Assembly (NCBI GenBank): GCA_963457665.1
Contig: OY735207.1
Location: forward strand, 62,083,888 to 62,147,887
DNA length: 64,000 nt
Reading direction: 5' to 3'
DNA from: Thysanoteuthis rhombus
Taxonomy: Eukaryota; Mollusca; Cephalopoda; Oegopsida; Thysanoteuthidae
This document shows, piece after piece, positions 23,700 to 33,429 of this stretch. How positions within the stretch are numbered: the first letter of the stretch is position 1; each line of letters starts with the position of its first letter. The translations under genes were made by a program, and so were the position numbers. The notes under the pieces were generated by a model that was not told the origin of the DNA, did no database searches, and saw nothing but the letters and a program-made list of their open reading frames with translations.

Positions 23700-23845
23700 A
23701 GCTCTAACCGTTCAGGGTAGAAACTTAAAATTCTGCACGCACACACCCTCCTCAATGAGTAGTGAAATAGCTTTTTTGTCTTTCTATTTATCCCCACCCC
23801 GAGTCTTCAGTGGAGGGTTCAATTAACAATTCATATGATAAAAAG
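23700..23845 (+). repeat. Dispersed repeat copy, truncated
   Basis: CTCTAACCGTTCAGGGTAGA, CACACACCCTCCTCAATGAG, then AGGGTTCAATTAACAAT. It ends early. The closest relative is at 59918-60080. Confidence 0.6.
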
Positions 23846-23956
23846 CAGCATATAAGTATTGTGGTGATTCATAATTTCTCTTGGAATGCTAGTTTTCCTT
23901 GGGGCTTAAAATGCTCTGAACCCCCAGCTGAATCGGCTCACTGCAATTGCCATAGT

Positions 23957-24185
23957 TATACCCTACATCAGTGGTTCCCAACGTTCACATTATCAAGAAC
24001 CCCTTTTATTTAAATGAATTCTCCCGCAGACCGTAGGCTTTTGAAATCTTACAGAGCCTCAGCTTTTAAAAAGTTTACCTACTCCATAACCTCACAAGTC
24101 AGCAGTAATACCTTTGTGGACACCCCCCACCATTAGGAGCCCATGGACCCTTGGCTCAAACACAATAGCCAACATTGAAGGAGCT
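23957..24185 (+). repeat. Possible hAT-type non-autonomous fragment
   Basis: CAGTGGTTCCCAACGTTCAC followed by AGAACCCCTTTTAT resembles the terminal repeats of hAT elements of the CAGTGGTTCTCAACC type. No matching right end was found. Confidence 0.3.
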
Positions 24186-24189
24186 GATT

Positions 24190-25455
24190 TCAGGTATTTG
24201 CCTGGGCTATCTTGCTATTCCTATCCACACCGGGCTTATGCCTTTGGAAGTTGTATCTGAATCAGTAATTCAGTAAAGTATATGCATTATTTTGCTATTT
24301 TTAACCCCATTCTTCACTGGTATGGAAAATTTGCTACTCTGGCACCTGTCTGGTCCCCAGCTGTCTGGATTGATGAGGTTTAATCTGTATTTATTCACTA
24401 CTGCACAATATAACTCAAAATGGCTGATTTAATGTAAAGATTCATACACCTACATGATTGGCTATCTCTTTAATGCAGACTTATTACATTGTTTCACCAG
24501 TCTTTGCCAGAAACTTTGGAGTGTTACCATGGCCCTATCATTCTTGGTGCAATGGAGAGGTGCTCTCTAGTAGGACAGATCTCAGATCTACAAGATGGCT
24601 AGAAGGAACATTTTTTGTGTTTAGTGAGAAAGACTCATGTCTCTCCAGTTGGAATCCTTTTATAACCATAAGTAGGATCCCAGAGCAAACTTATCTCAGC
24701 TAAATCTGATTGGTTAAAAAAATATGTTTTTTGACTTCTGATAAATCATAGTTATGAGGCAGGAGGATCTAGTTTGATGGATCTCTTTTTAGGGGCCAAT
24801 GCACAGTCTCAGCCCCAAGTTGTGGAGAGTTTGACCTCAGGGTTTTAGTGTGATAGATACACTCTCAAACCCAAGAGAGAAAAAAGAAAATTTTGTTCTC
24901 TTTCTGAGTGATGCAATTGAAACTTAGCTAAGAGAGGAAACCTTGCAAGTTAATTAGAATATACCAGCCAATGAGGATATTGATTATTTTTTCCCAGTAG
25001 GAAGGCCTACTCATAAGTCATAAATTTATTTTGATAGCCCATTAAGAATTCCATGTACCTGTAAAGTGAATCGTAGAAATCAATCAGTCTTATCAGCTGT
25101 GGTTTTCATTGTTGCTTATTCTTCAAGCTGCTCATCTCTGGCCAGCCAGACTAGTACACTCTTGGTCAAAAAGACCGGCTTACTAAATTCATTAAAAGTA
25201 ATTGGTATTGGGGGTTCAGGTACAGTGAGTGGGGAATAGTTGGGAAGGGGACTGGGTTACAGGAAACTAGACAACAGGTTCTGTTTTCAGTCAGATATTT
25301 GCAGCTTTTGTTGATCGAATAGGTAAGTTGAGTATTTTATGAATGGTAACAGCTGTTCAAATGTGTGTTTTATTTTGAGATGGGAAAGGTAAATTTGTGC
25401 TAAGTTTCTCATTGTATGAGTGTATGAATCATTTATGTCCATCATTATTATAATG
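24190..25455. other. No feature seen
   Basis: Unstructured intergenic sequence. The ORF at 24458-24703 has no family likeness. Confidence 0.45.
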
Positions 25456-25459
25456 CAGA

Positions 25460-25579
25460 TGTTATGGCCAAATTGCGTTGGATACACTGGTTTTCATATA
25501 ATCACTGAAGCTGAGCAATGTAGAGCTTGGTCAGAACTCGGATGAGGGACCAACTTAGTATACCAGGTGTTGTAAGCAG
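25460..25579 (+). pseudogene. 5S rRNA pseudogene or 5S-derived SINE head
   Basis: The segment aligns by eye over the full 5S length. It begins TATGGCCA, then GCGTTGGATACACTGGTTTT (where 5S has GTTGAAAACACCGGTTCTC), ATCACTGAAGCTGAGCAATG (A box region), CTTGGTCAGAACTCGGATGA (C box region), and TACCAGGTGTTGTAAGC at the end. Most differences are C to T or G to A transitions, as expected for a decaying copy. The unrelated tail at 25580-25740 could be the body of a 5S-headed SINE; with one copy here this cannot be decided. Confidence 0.75.
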
Positions 25580-25744
25580 CTGGCATCATACTGAGAGTCT
25601 CCTGGGGTGATCATGTGAATCCTCCCCAGAGAAGACTGATCTCTGCACTATGCTCAATGACATAAGCCTACCATCCCAAACTGCCACCCTCTGCACTTCA
25701 TTACCCTCTAACTGGGCTAGCTATGAGCAATGAGAAATGATTAA

Positions 25745-26540
25745 ATTCATAGATTTTTTTGTGATTCAAGAAGCTAATGACCTCAGGTTATTTTTGCCAG
25801 GGAATTTTTCAACTGTGACACAAGTCAACAGTTCTAAGAACAGGGAAAATTTCATGTTAAGACCATGTTTGAATTGGTTAACAGCATTTATAAAGAATTA
25901 GATGACCCGAAGAGAGAGTTGTTTAAGAGAGATAGACAGTGTACATAACAAAGAAAAGAAGTTGTTATCTAAATAAGAGATGGAGATAAGAAGAGAGAGA
26001 ATGAAAATGAAATTATTTCTGTTTTACATCACACTATGTCATATTATTCTCATATCAAAAATCAATTCTTGGGATAAAAAAAATAGAATACAAGATATAG
26101 AGAAAGATAGTAAGAAAGAAAGAAAGGAAAAAAAGAAAGCATGCAAAACAGTGTTTATAACTAATGTATACACTTCATATACATATACTTAATATTTCGG
26201 ACAATATTTCTCTTTTTATTTTTGATACAATGATTATTTTTGCTTTGTCATTATAATGGCAATTAACTTGAAAAAACAGTGGGAAACAAACATTTCTTAA
26301 TATTATCAATATTTCTATTTCAGAAATAAATGTTGCCAAATGTTGCCAAATGCTGTCAATAGTTGTAAATACTATGTTGCAGGTTTGTTCTTTTCCTTTT
26401 TTCTGAGTGGCCTCTTCAACTTAGTTACAAATCGTAACAGATTTTTGGAAATGGTCCATCAAAACCATCAACATAAGTTTCTTTTGTTTTTAAGCTGATC
26501 TGGCTGGTGGTATGTATACATATATATATATGTCACACAT
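25745..26540. other. No feature seen; purine-rich stretch
   Basis: 25900-26150 is rich in GAGA/GAAAG. No gene or recognised repeat. Confidence 0.45.
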
Positions 26541-26544
26541 TCAG

Positions 26545-26705
26545 GCCACATTAATGGAGATAGAGGGTTGGAAATTTAAACATCTACTCCTTCTTATGTT
26601 TGTTTTTTTGCTGAAAATTTCCCCTCTAAATAGGTTTTTATTGGGTGGGTCAATTTGCAATGTAAATTAATGCTACATTGGTTCCTTAGTTTCTATTGAG
26701 CGATC
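26545..26705 (+). repeat. Dispersed repeat copy
   Basis: GGTCAATTTGCAATGTAAAT, then TGCTACATTGGTTCCTTAG. It ends just upstream of the Gypsy remnant. Confidence 0.55.
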
Positions 26706-26744
26706 AATTGTATCTAAGAATTGATATTATGATGGCCATTTTGA

Positions 26745-28115
26745 AATGAAGATGGTGGTCGCAGTTTTGGTCAGATCATGTGTCATTTGGTCAGAGTACG
26801 TTTCAAGATCCCACATAATGTAAGAGTCAAGTGACTCCAGAGTGGCACAAGTCATCATGTAATTTCTTGAGAGATGATGAAAAGCTAGCATTGCAGTTGG
26901 CACGACTCAGGGTATCTGCAACAACATAGGATGATTACGGGTGTCATAACAGAAACTATTCAACACCGACCGCCCAACCCTGGATATCATTATTTTTAAT
27001 CTTTGACCTTTTATAATTATCCATCATAATAGCCACAGATTTTTGATCCGTCTCAATGGTGAAACACTGAACAGACAGAAAATTAAGCCATTTTCTCACA
27101 TTTTCTCAATCAGTGGTAGCCCCCCCCCCTTCTTGAATAACTGGATAATGAACTGCAGGGTGATTTAAAGTTTGTGACATGAAGGCAACAAGTCACCCAG
27201 ACTGGTTCAATGTAGCTGTGGCAACAACATCAGGGGCATCGCATTCCACTATGTATGGCTTAGAGTTATCAGGACAGTTTAATGGTGCACTCAGAAGTAA
27301 CTATTTTAAAGTATTGAAAGCCTTACAAGCTCTGGTATTAAGTGGGAAAAAAATTACTTTGATTAGGAGCTGGGCACGATCTGAGAGATGAAGAATCCAT
27401 TTTGTATAATGTGCAAACCATATTTGTAGGTATCTCAAGATCAAGAATTTGTTGCAACCTAGATTTTTCTGTCTGAATCAGTTCCTCACAAATCTCATAA
27501 CCAAGCACCCATATTTTGTCGAGTGAATGTACTGATTTTGACTCATTCCTAGAGTAGTGCTGATGTTGGCAGCATCAAGGAATGTTTTTACACATTTGTC
27601 ATGTTCCGCTTTGTCTCTTCATGTGATAGAAATGTTGTCTTGGTGAGAGAATGTGGTAGAAGGGGAACTTCTCTGTTGGTAAGGCAGTAACTACCTTGGA
27701 GTCCATGCAAACATATTGTTGGTCAATAGCCCTAGCAGTGTTAGAGGTTTGGTCAAACATTATTTCTTGGCTTTCAGGCAATCACTGTCTTATAATATTC
27801 AATTGGAGTCCATTTATGAATGCATCCCGGACTAAATTTTGGCAGTACTGTTCTAGAGTCACATTCACAAGCTGACAGTTCTTACTCAGCTTATGTAATT
27901 CCTGAAGGAATTCATTGATTGTTTCTGATGTCAGTTGTCATTTTAATGCTAACAGGTGGTGTGAAAAAATTGTTTTTTTCCCAGATAAATAATCCGTCCA
28001 AAACGTTCGGTACATTTTCTCCACATTCATTGATAAAATTTTTGAAAGTTACCTTCCAATATTTGAATGTTTTGGGACAATGTTTAATTTTTTCAAGACA
28101 TGAAATATGCTCCAT
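26745..28115 (-). mobile_element. Ty3/Gypsy retrotransposon remnant (gag-pol, decayed)
   Basis: Read on the minus strand from high to low coordinates. A gag-like segment (about 28115-27690) contains ESQEIMFDQTSNTARAID. Then come reverse transcriptase end pieces (KTFLDAANIS, IWVLGYEICEELI, about 27640-27420), the RNase H region (IVECDAPDVVATATLNQ, VAFMSQTLNHPAVHYP, about 27260-27130; IETDQKSVAIM, about 27060-27020), then ADTLSR (about 26920) and the integrase N-terminal zinc region (LHDDLCHSGVT, about 26870-26830). The order matches the Ty3/Gypsy family. Most of protease and reverse transcriptase is missing between gag and the RT end, and there are many stops and frameshifts. No LTRs were recognised. 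Confidence 0.75.
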
Positions 28116-28324
28116 TTTGATAAATAAAGTGAAACAAAGCCAATTTATTTAACTTTAATTAGACACAGATTACAATGGATTGAAGCATAGATTATAACAA
28201 GAAAGCAAATCCACTTACTACTGCCATTTCGGGAAGTAAGAGGAAGATTGCTCTAAATGTCTTCTAGACTGTTCAGTGGTAAAAATACATAACAGTGTGT
28301 GTCTTATTTTAGATAAACTTTTCC

Positions 28325-28410
28325 TACTTTTTAAGTGTCAAAAGTGAAAGGGTACCTTTTCTCCCATGAAGGATCAAAAGTGAAGGTAAGCTTTTTCCAC
28401 TTTCAAGTGG
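28325..28410 (+). repeat. Minisatellite-like phrase related to 21880-22230
   Basis: GTGTCAAAAGTGAAAGGGTA and GATCAAAAGTGAAGGTAAG. It lies next to an RTE fragment, as does the larger array. Confidence 0.4.
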
Positions 28411-28464
28411 TTCTTACAAGTCTGAAAGCATTAATCTATTTTATAATTCCTAAAATATTTGATC

Positions 28465-28700
28465 CAGCATGTACATGAACTTCAGCAAGATGAAGATCAT
28501 GTGCAACAACCATATAAGAAATAAAATCACTAAGATCAAAATTGAGGACACGGAACTGGAGGAAATAGATCACTACATCTATCAGAAATATCACCTCACA
28601 TGAAATCCACCACGAAGACCATGGGTACAATGGCAAAAACATTGTGTCCAGAATAAGAATGAATTTCACTTTGTAAAAAGTGTTCAGAAGAATTACTTTT
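28465..28700 (+). pseudogene. RTE-type fragment (reverse transcriptase, C-terminal part)
   Basis: The frame reads MKIMCNNHIRNKITKIKIED and then EEIDHYIYQ, which aligns with the same region of the copies at 49050-49160 and 21180-21240. It is short, 5' truncated and interrupted. Confidence 0.65.
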
Positions 28701-28966
28701 TGCTCAGTAAAAGGTGATTATCTTCATTGCAACGCACAGTATGATAGAAATTCTTGCTTTATCTAAGGTGTGTGTACTCAGATTACATTACAGGTGACTG
28801 CTTTTTTTAATGGTGATTTGAGGGTTTTTACACTTTTCTGTGTATATGTAGTTTTATTCATTTATTTGATTAAAATATATTATTAGCACGTTTATTAATT
28901 GAAAATTTCTTTTTAATTTTTGGTTCTGTATTGAGCACTGTTGGAATAAAGATAATTTGGATGACT

Positions 28967-29306
28967 ATAACTCATTGTATATCTCTGAATTTTTGAGATG
29001 AGGTATCATTATTATTTCTATTATTATTCGGACCATCCTCATTAACACATAGTGTAGTGGTTACAGAATCAGACAAAATTACTGCAAGTAATCTGATGGT
29101 TCTAGGTTCAATCCCAGTGTGAGACAATAATAATACTACTAATGCTAAGAAGGGAGTGTGGTCAATATACCCCCGTTGGTTAAAAAAAGGGTATGGTTCG
29201 TTACTTCCCACACCTACCTGATGAAGGCTGTAGAGTACAACGGCTGAAATGTATGAAAAACAACCAAGATGAGGATGGTCCAAATAAAAATAATAACTCA
29301 TTGTAT
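28967..29306 (+). mobile_element. Fold-back SINE, copy 1, with 14-bp target duplication
   Basis: Direct repeats ATAACTCATTGTAT at 28967-28980 and 29293-29306 flank a 312-bp element. In order it has an AT-rich 5' segment; ATTTCTATTATTATTCGGAC (29014 onward), which is the reverse complement of its own 3' tail; a tRNA-like head with TAGTGTAGTGGTTA (A box) and GGTTCAATCCC (B box); a unique middle with TACCCCCGTTGG and GGTTCGTTACTTCCCA; the hammerhead-like core CTGATGAAGGC...GGCTGAAATG; and the 3' tail GATGAGGATGGTCC. The target duplication indicates retroposition. Confidence 0.75.
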
Positions 29307-29316
29307 TTATTTAATT

Positions 29317-29320
<4 letters not shown>

Positions 29321-29368
<48 letters not shown>
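29321..29368. repeat. (TA)n microsatellite
   Basis: Uninterrupted TA run shortly after the fold-back SINE. Confidence 0.95.
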
Positions 29369-29373
<5 letters not shown>

Positions 29374-29813
29374 GGATTGATACACATTATGTTTTATAAA
29401 TGGGAATAATTTGTATTGCATTTGTAAAATGTGGACACTCACCATGGAATTTCCAAAGGTCCACCAATTCTTTTCTTTTCATTGCTTTATTTTCATTTTC
29501 TCAGAAATAATCTCTAAACTCATTTTTTATCAGAGATTGTAAAAGTATATCACTGGTGTGGAAGGTATTTTCTCTAACCTGAGCCACAATACTAACAGAA
29601 CAGGTAAGGCCATCATTGCACAGAGCACTCAGTGAGTAATGATCTCACCTGAACAATAACTTATCAATCAATCAAGCTTATCCTCCCTTGCGTGATTAAA
29701 TATGGCCAAAGAGGCACCTCTCTATTTAAGTAATATTTAGCTACTCTAGCTGACTGGTAATGCGTTCAGCTATCCCCAGACACGTGGCCTTATGCCAGAC
29801 TAAGCTAAGCTTA

Positions 29814-30229
29814 GCAAACAATGGTAATCCTTATATGTAGTATGCTTATTTGGTACTAAAATCGCCCAGGACATTTCCCAGAGTTATCCCCCTTGATGGC
29901 CAAAATGTGGCTAGATTTTTACTTTTCCGTCTAACTTAACAGCTAAAAATGTTTTGTACGTTCGAAAATGATCAGAAAATACTAGTGCAGGTGTTGTAGT
30001 CCACTATTAGAGTTTCGTTGTATACTTTTTGGAGCTTTTGTGTGAATTTTCAAACACTATTGGGGCCTTCGAAAGGAATTTTGAGCGTACTCAACATTTT
30101 TAGTTATAAAATCAGTTGGAAATGATAATTTGAAAACATATAGCCATTTTTAGCCACATGGGGGATAACTTTGGGAAATCTTTATGCTGAGTGATTTTAG
30201 TTCTGATTAAGCAAGGATTGCTGCAAACC
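29814..30229. mobile_element. MITE-like inverted repeat
   Basis: 29814-29932 and 30141-30229 are reverse complements with scattered mismatches. The shared blocks, read on the right arm, are TAGCCACAT, GGGGGATAACTTTGGGAAAT, GATTTTAG and AAGGATTGCTGCAAAC. The roughly 210-bp interior has no ORF. Confidence 0.6.
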
Positions 30230-30544
30230 TATATCGAACCGGACCAATATTGTGAAGGCCACGTTGATGGAGCATCCGGTGAGTAACGAGGGTTAAACCG
30301 ACTCGTCTTACTACTCTACTGTTCTGTTAACCCTCACTCTACGACATTCAATTCCTTGTGAAACAAGTTGTGATGAACTAATTTCATGAGTGCACCTTTT
30401 TTCTTTACACGATTGATAATTTTTTTTCCCAAATTTGTTTATTTCTATGTCGTGCTAGTGAAGAATACAATTCTCAAACTTTTGATTATTTTATTTTTTC
30501 ATTTGTTTTATTTAAATAAATAAATACTAATAGTCCGAAGTCGG

Positions 30545-30751
30545 CTGCGAACAATGAAAGAGCAGCTTTATAACAGCAGTCAAGAGAAATTTGGATTCTT
30601 TCAAAACAAACAACCCTAGTCGGTGTGGGTCATGTGTGGATAGCAGATGTTGTGTGAGGAGATTCACTTGTGGACGTGCTAAATGGCATTCAAAAGCAAT
30701 TTTTGATCGTTATTGCTTCTTCTTTGAAGCTCTTCTTACCCAGACTGTTGG
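30545..30751 (+). promoter_or_regulatory. Candidate 5' UTR exon with strong donor
   Basis: A 61-codon frame starting at 30591 ends at CAGACTGTTG|GTAAGTATT, a near-consensus donor after base 30751. The surroundings have more CpG than average. It lies upstream on the same strand as SLC35C2 and could be its first non-coding exon, or belong to an unseen gene. There is no protein likeness. Confidence 0.25.
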
Positions 30752-30789
30752 TAAGTATTCACTTCTAGATTCATAAGTTGGATATAAAG

Positions 30790-33190
30790 ACAGGAGAGAT
30801 CATTACACTTGCGTGACGTATTGTTTATTTACCTATTTTATTTTCACTTCACCCAACTAACAAGGTGAGGCGGTGTTTTCTTTCAATCAACAGAATCATA
30901 AACAACATGTGCCTTGTTACGAAGTCTGGCCATTAAATATTGGCATTTGTTCATTTAAATATTAATCTGTTTTTTCTTTATAGCATTCAGTATTCTACGA
31001 ATTAATCAACATGAAAACATACTTTTTCTGTGATTCGGTTCGACAGCTCAACTGTTACTACCCGTTATATGCAATTTTTTTTTTTATTAACAATGAGCAT
31101 TTTTTTTTGTGTTTGTATGTGTATTTAACACAAACTACTTATTTTAATGTGCATTGTTTTAAACGGATTGGGTATTTGATTTGAAAATAACTGTACTAAT
31201 TTGTGAAGCAAGCTAGTAATTGTTCACGACGCTTTACACTTCTGAATTAAATCTGCTTCACTTCGAATTAATTTGTTTTGTACATTTAACTTAAGATTCA
31301 AAGTACTTGTCAGAATTAGATTTATTTGTTTTTCAAGTAAAATATGAATTCTTTAGTTAAAGAGAACTAGTGTAAAAATATACATTTTTTTTCTTGAAGT
31401 TAGGCAAGAGAGAACTATACAATATTTTCATGTAATAATACAGTATTTTACTTGCTTTATAAACGGTTCCTTACTTTAAGATTTTCAAAATTAAGCGCAT
31501 TTTGTAATAAATATAACTACTTTGTGATAAAGCCTTTTTTCCGAACTTTTTACAACAAAATTACTAATCGAACTCGTACAAAACTTACACTTCCACTTTA
31601 AGTTCTCCTATGTCACCGTCATCAAAATGAATTTTGGGCCAAAAATCTTCATTTCAATAAAGAGAAAATTGTCCTAAAAACCTGTTTATCATATACGTTC
31701 ACTCCAGTCATGATAGGAAAAGCTTTAATCGTAATTTTTGACCGTACTTTTATTTTTCTTCAATTTTGGGGGCCTAAATCAATCAAAGCTACCGCAGAAA
31801 AACAGAAGTATTTTCTCTGGTGGTCACTAACGGAACCATTTATGGAAAATGATCTCGCGCCTATAAAATTACTTAGTTTTGCAATAATTGTTTGTTTTTT
31901 TTTTTCGACAAATACTTCTTACTCGAGTCAAAAGATTTTTTAGTTTATACTCCTGTAATATTCGTCTTTTATTAAGTTTCTAATTTGCTTCCTTCTTTCA
32001 CCGATATATTAGCAAAATTCCTAGGATTTTAGGATTTTTTAAAAATATCTTCTTTTTTTTTCACCAAGTAAAATTAACCGAATCTTGACCATCCAAAGCA
32101 GAATTTATAAACAAATTGCTCCTCTGCAGACTTAATTTTAAATATCGTAAAATCATAAAAATAAATTAGGAAATATATTCCTTCAGGAGGAGAAGGGATC
32201 CTTGGAAAATCCTGAACATCGCCGATAAATCTTGTTTTATTCACAGTTGTACAAGTCTTATTTCAACAACTATGTGGTCACTTTAAAGTAGACCAGGCCT
32301 TGCTTATTGTGAACTGTTAAACGTTTGTTTGTGTTTGTAATTTAATAATTTTGGCATTCTATCCTCAAAATTTAAAAAATTACATTTCATTTCTGGTGTT
32401 GAAGTAGGCTTCACAGTTCCGGCTTGTAGATCTGTCTAAATCAATTATTGTTTTTTTTTTTTTCAAATGTAAAACCGTCAGCTGTCCTTAATTATTTGCT
32501 GAAACGATACTCGCTCCTTTGAAGAAAGAGTTAAGTTTTTTTTGTGTTGTGTTAATTAATGGTAAAATGAATCGCTAAAAATGATTTCCAAGCTAATTAG
32601 TGAAATTATATCCTGTGCGAGGCAAATGACACGCGTATTACTATATCGAATCCCTATAGCCCCACAAATGGCTTACTCGACCGACCGGCCAGCCAAGTGG
32701 GCTACAGATTCTTCTATCTTTTGCTCGTCTCAATGTGTGCGTGCGTGCGTGCGTGCGTGTATGTGTTACCGGTCACATTTTGGGGGCTACAACCTTGAAA
32801 ATTTGCATGAGTACGCCGCTAGACACTTATGTACAACCCCCCCTTTTTTTCTCCCATAAAAAGTACCCTTTGGGTTCTGTATGGTTGGTCACTATGGACA
32901 GCAAGAATAATGTTCAATCTTGTTCTGGCACTTCTAAAAAAAAAAAATTTTTATTTTAAATTACTTATGATATCGGCGCGGACTACGTTGATTTTATTTC
33001 TGCGCGGTACGACTATTTATCTCTCTTTATTCTATGTGTGACTGATTTCATTTCCTGTTGACTTTCAAGTAAAGTGTCAGAAGAGTTTTCATAGGGCGGG
33101 GGTGATGTTCCAACTTAATTATTGGGTTGAATCGACTTAATTGTATTTCAACGTATTGCTAATGCTGCTGCTGCTATTATTATTATTATT
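30790..33190. other. No gene seen
   Basis: AT-rich with T runs. Holds a (GCGT)n tract at 32737-32760 and an ATT trinucleotide run at 33174-33192. ORFs across 32581-33041 are carried by the GCGT tract. Confidence 0.5.
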
Positions 33191-33199
33191 ATTCTACTA

Positions 33200-33420
33200 A
33201 ACCACCATTGAAAGAAATTCACGGGTATATTTGAATTACTTTGGTATTTTAATTCAATTTTTTTTTTCAATATAAGAAACTACTGATATCGTTTCTGTGG
33301 AAGAGTCCATTGTTTCAGATGGTGGGTAGGAGGTATTTTCATCAGCAAAATTGTTACCTTTAAGTGGATGAGCTCATTGTTACGTAATGGGGAAAGAGTT
33401 ACACTGTTCATAGTAAATAG
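33200..33420 (+). repeat. Dispersed repeat, pair with 985-1170
   Basis: See the copy at 985. Shared order: ATTCACGGGTATATTTG, GAAGAGTCCATTGTTTCA, TTTTCATCAGCAAAATTGTT, TACACTGTTCAT. Confidence 0.5.
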
Positions 33421-33429
33421 ATTATAATT

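Noticed and set aside
25460-25579. Functional 5S rRNA gene
   Set aside because: Many changes, including in the internal control regions, and no tandem copies in the window.
32581-33041. Overlapping plus-strand ORFs
   Set aside because: Driven by a (GCGT)n tract; frames overlap each other without coding features.
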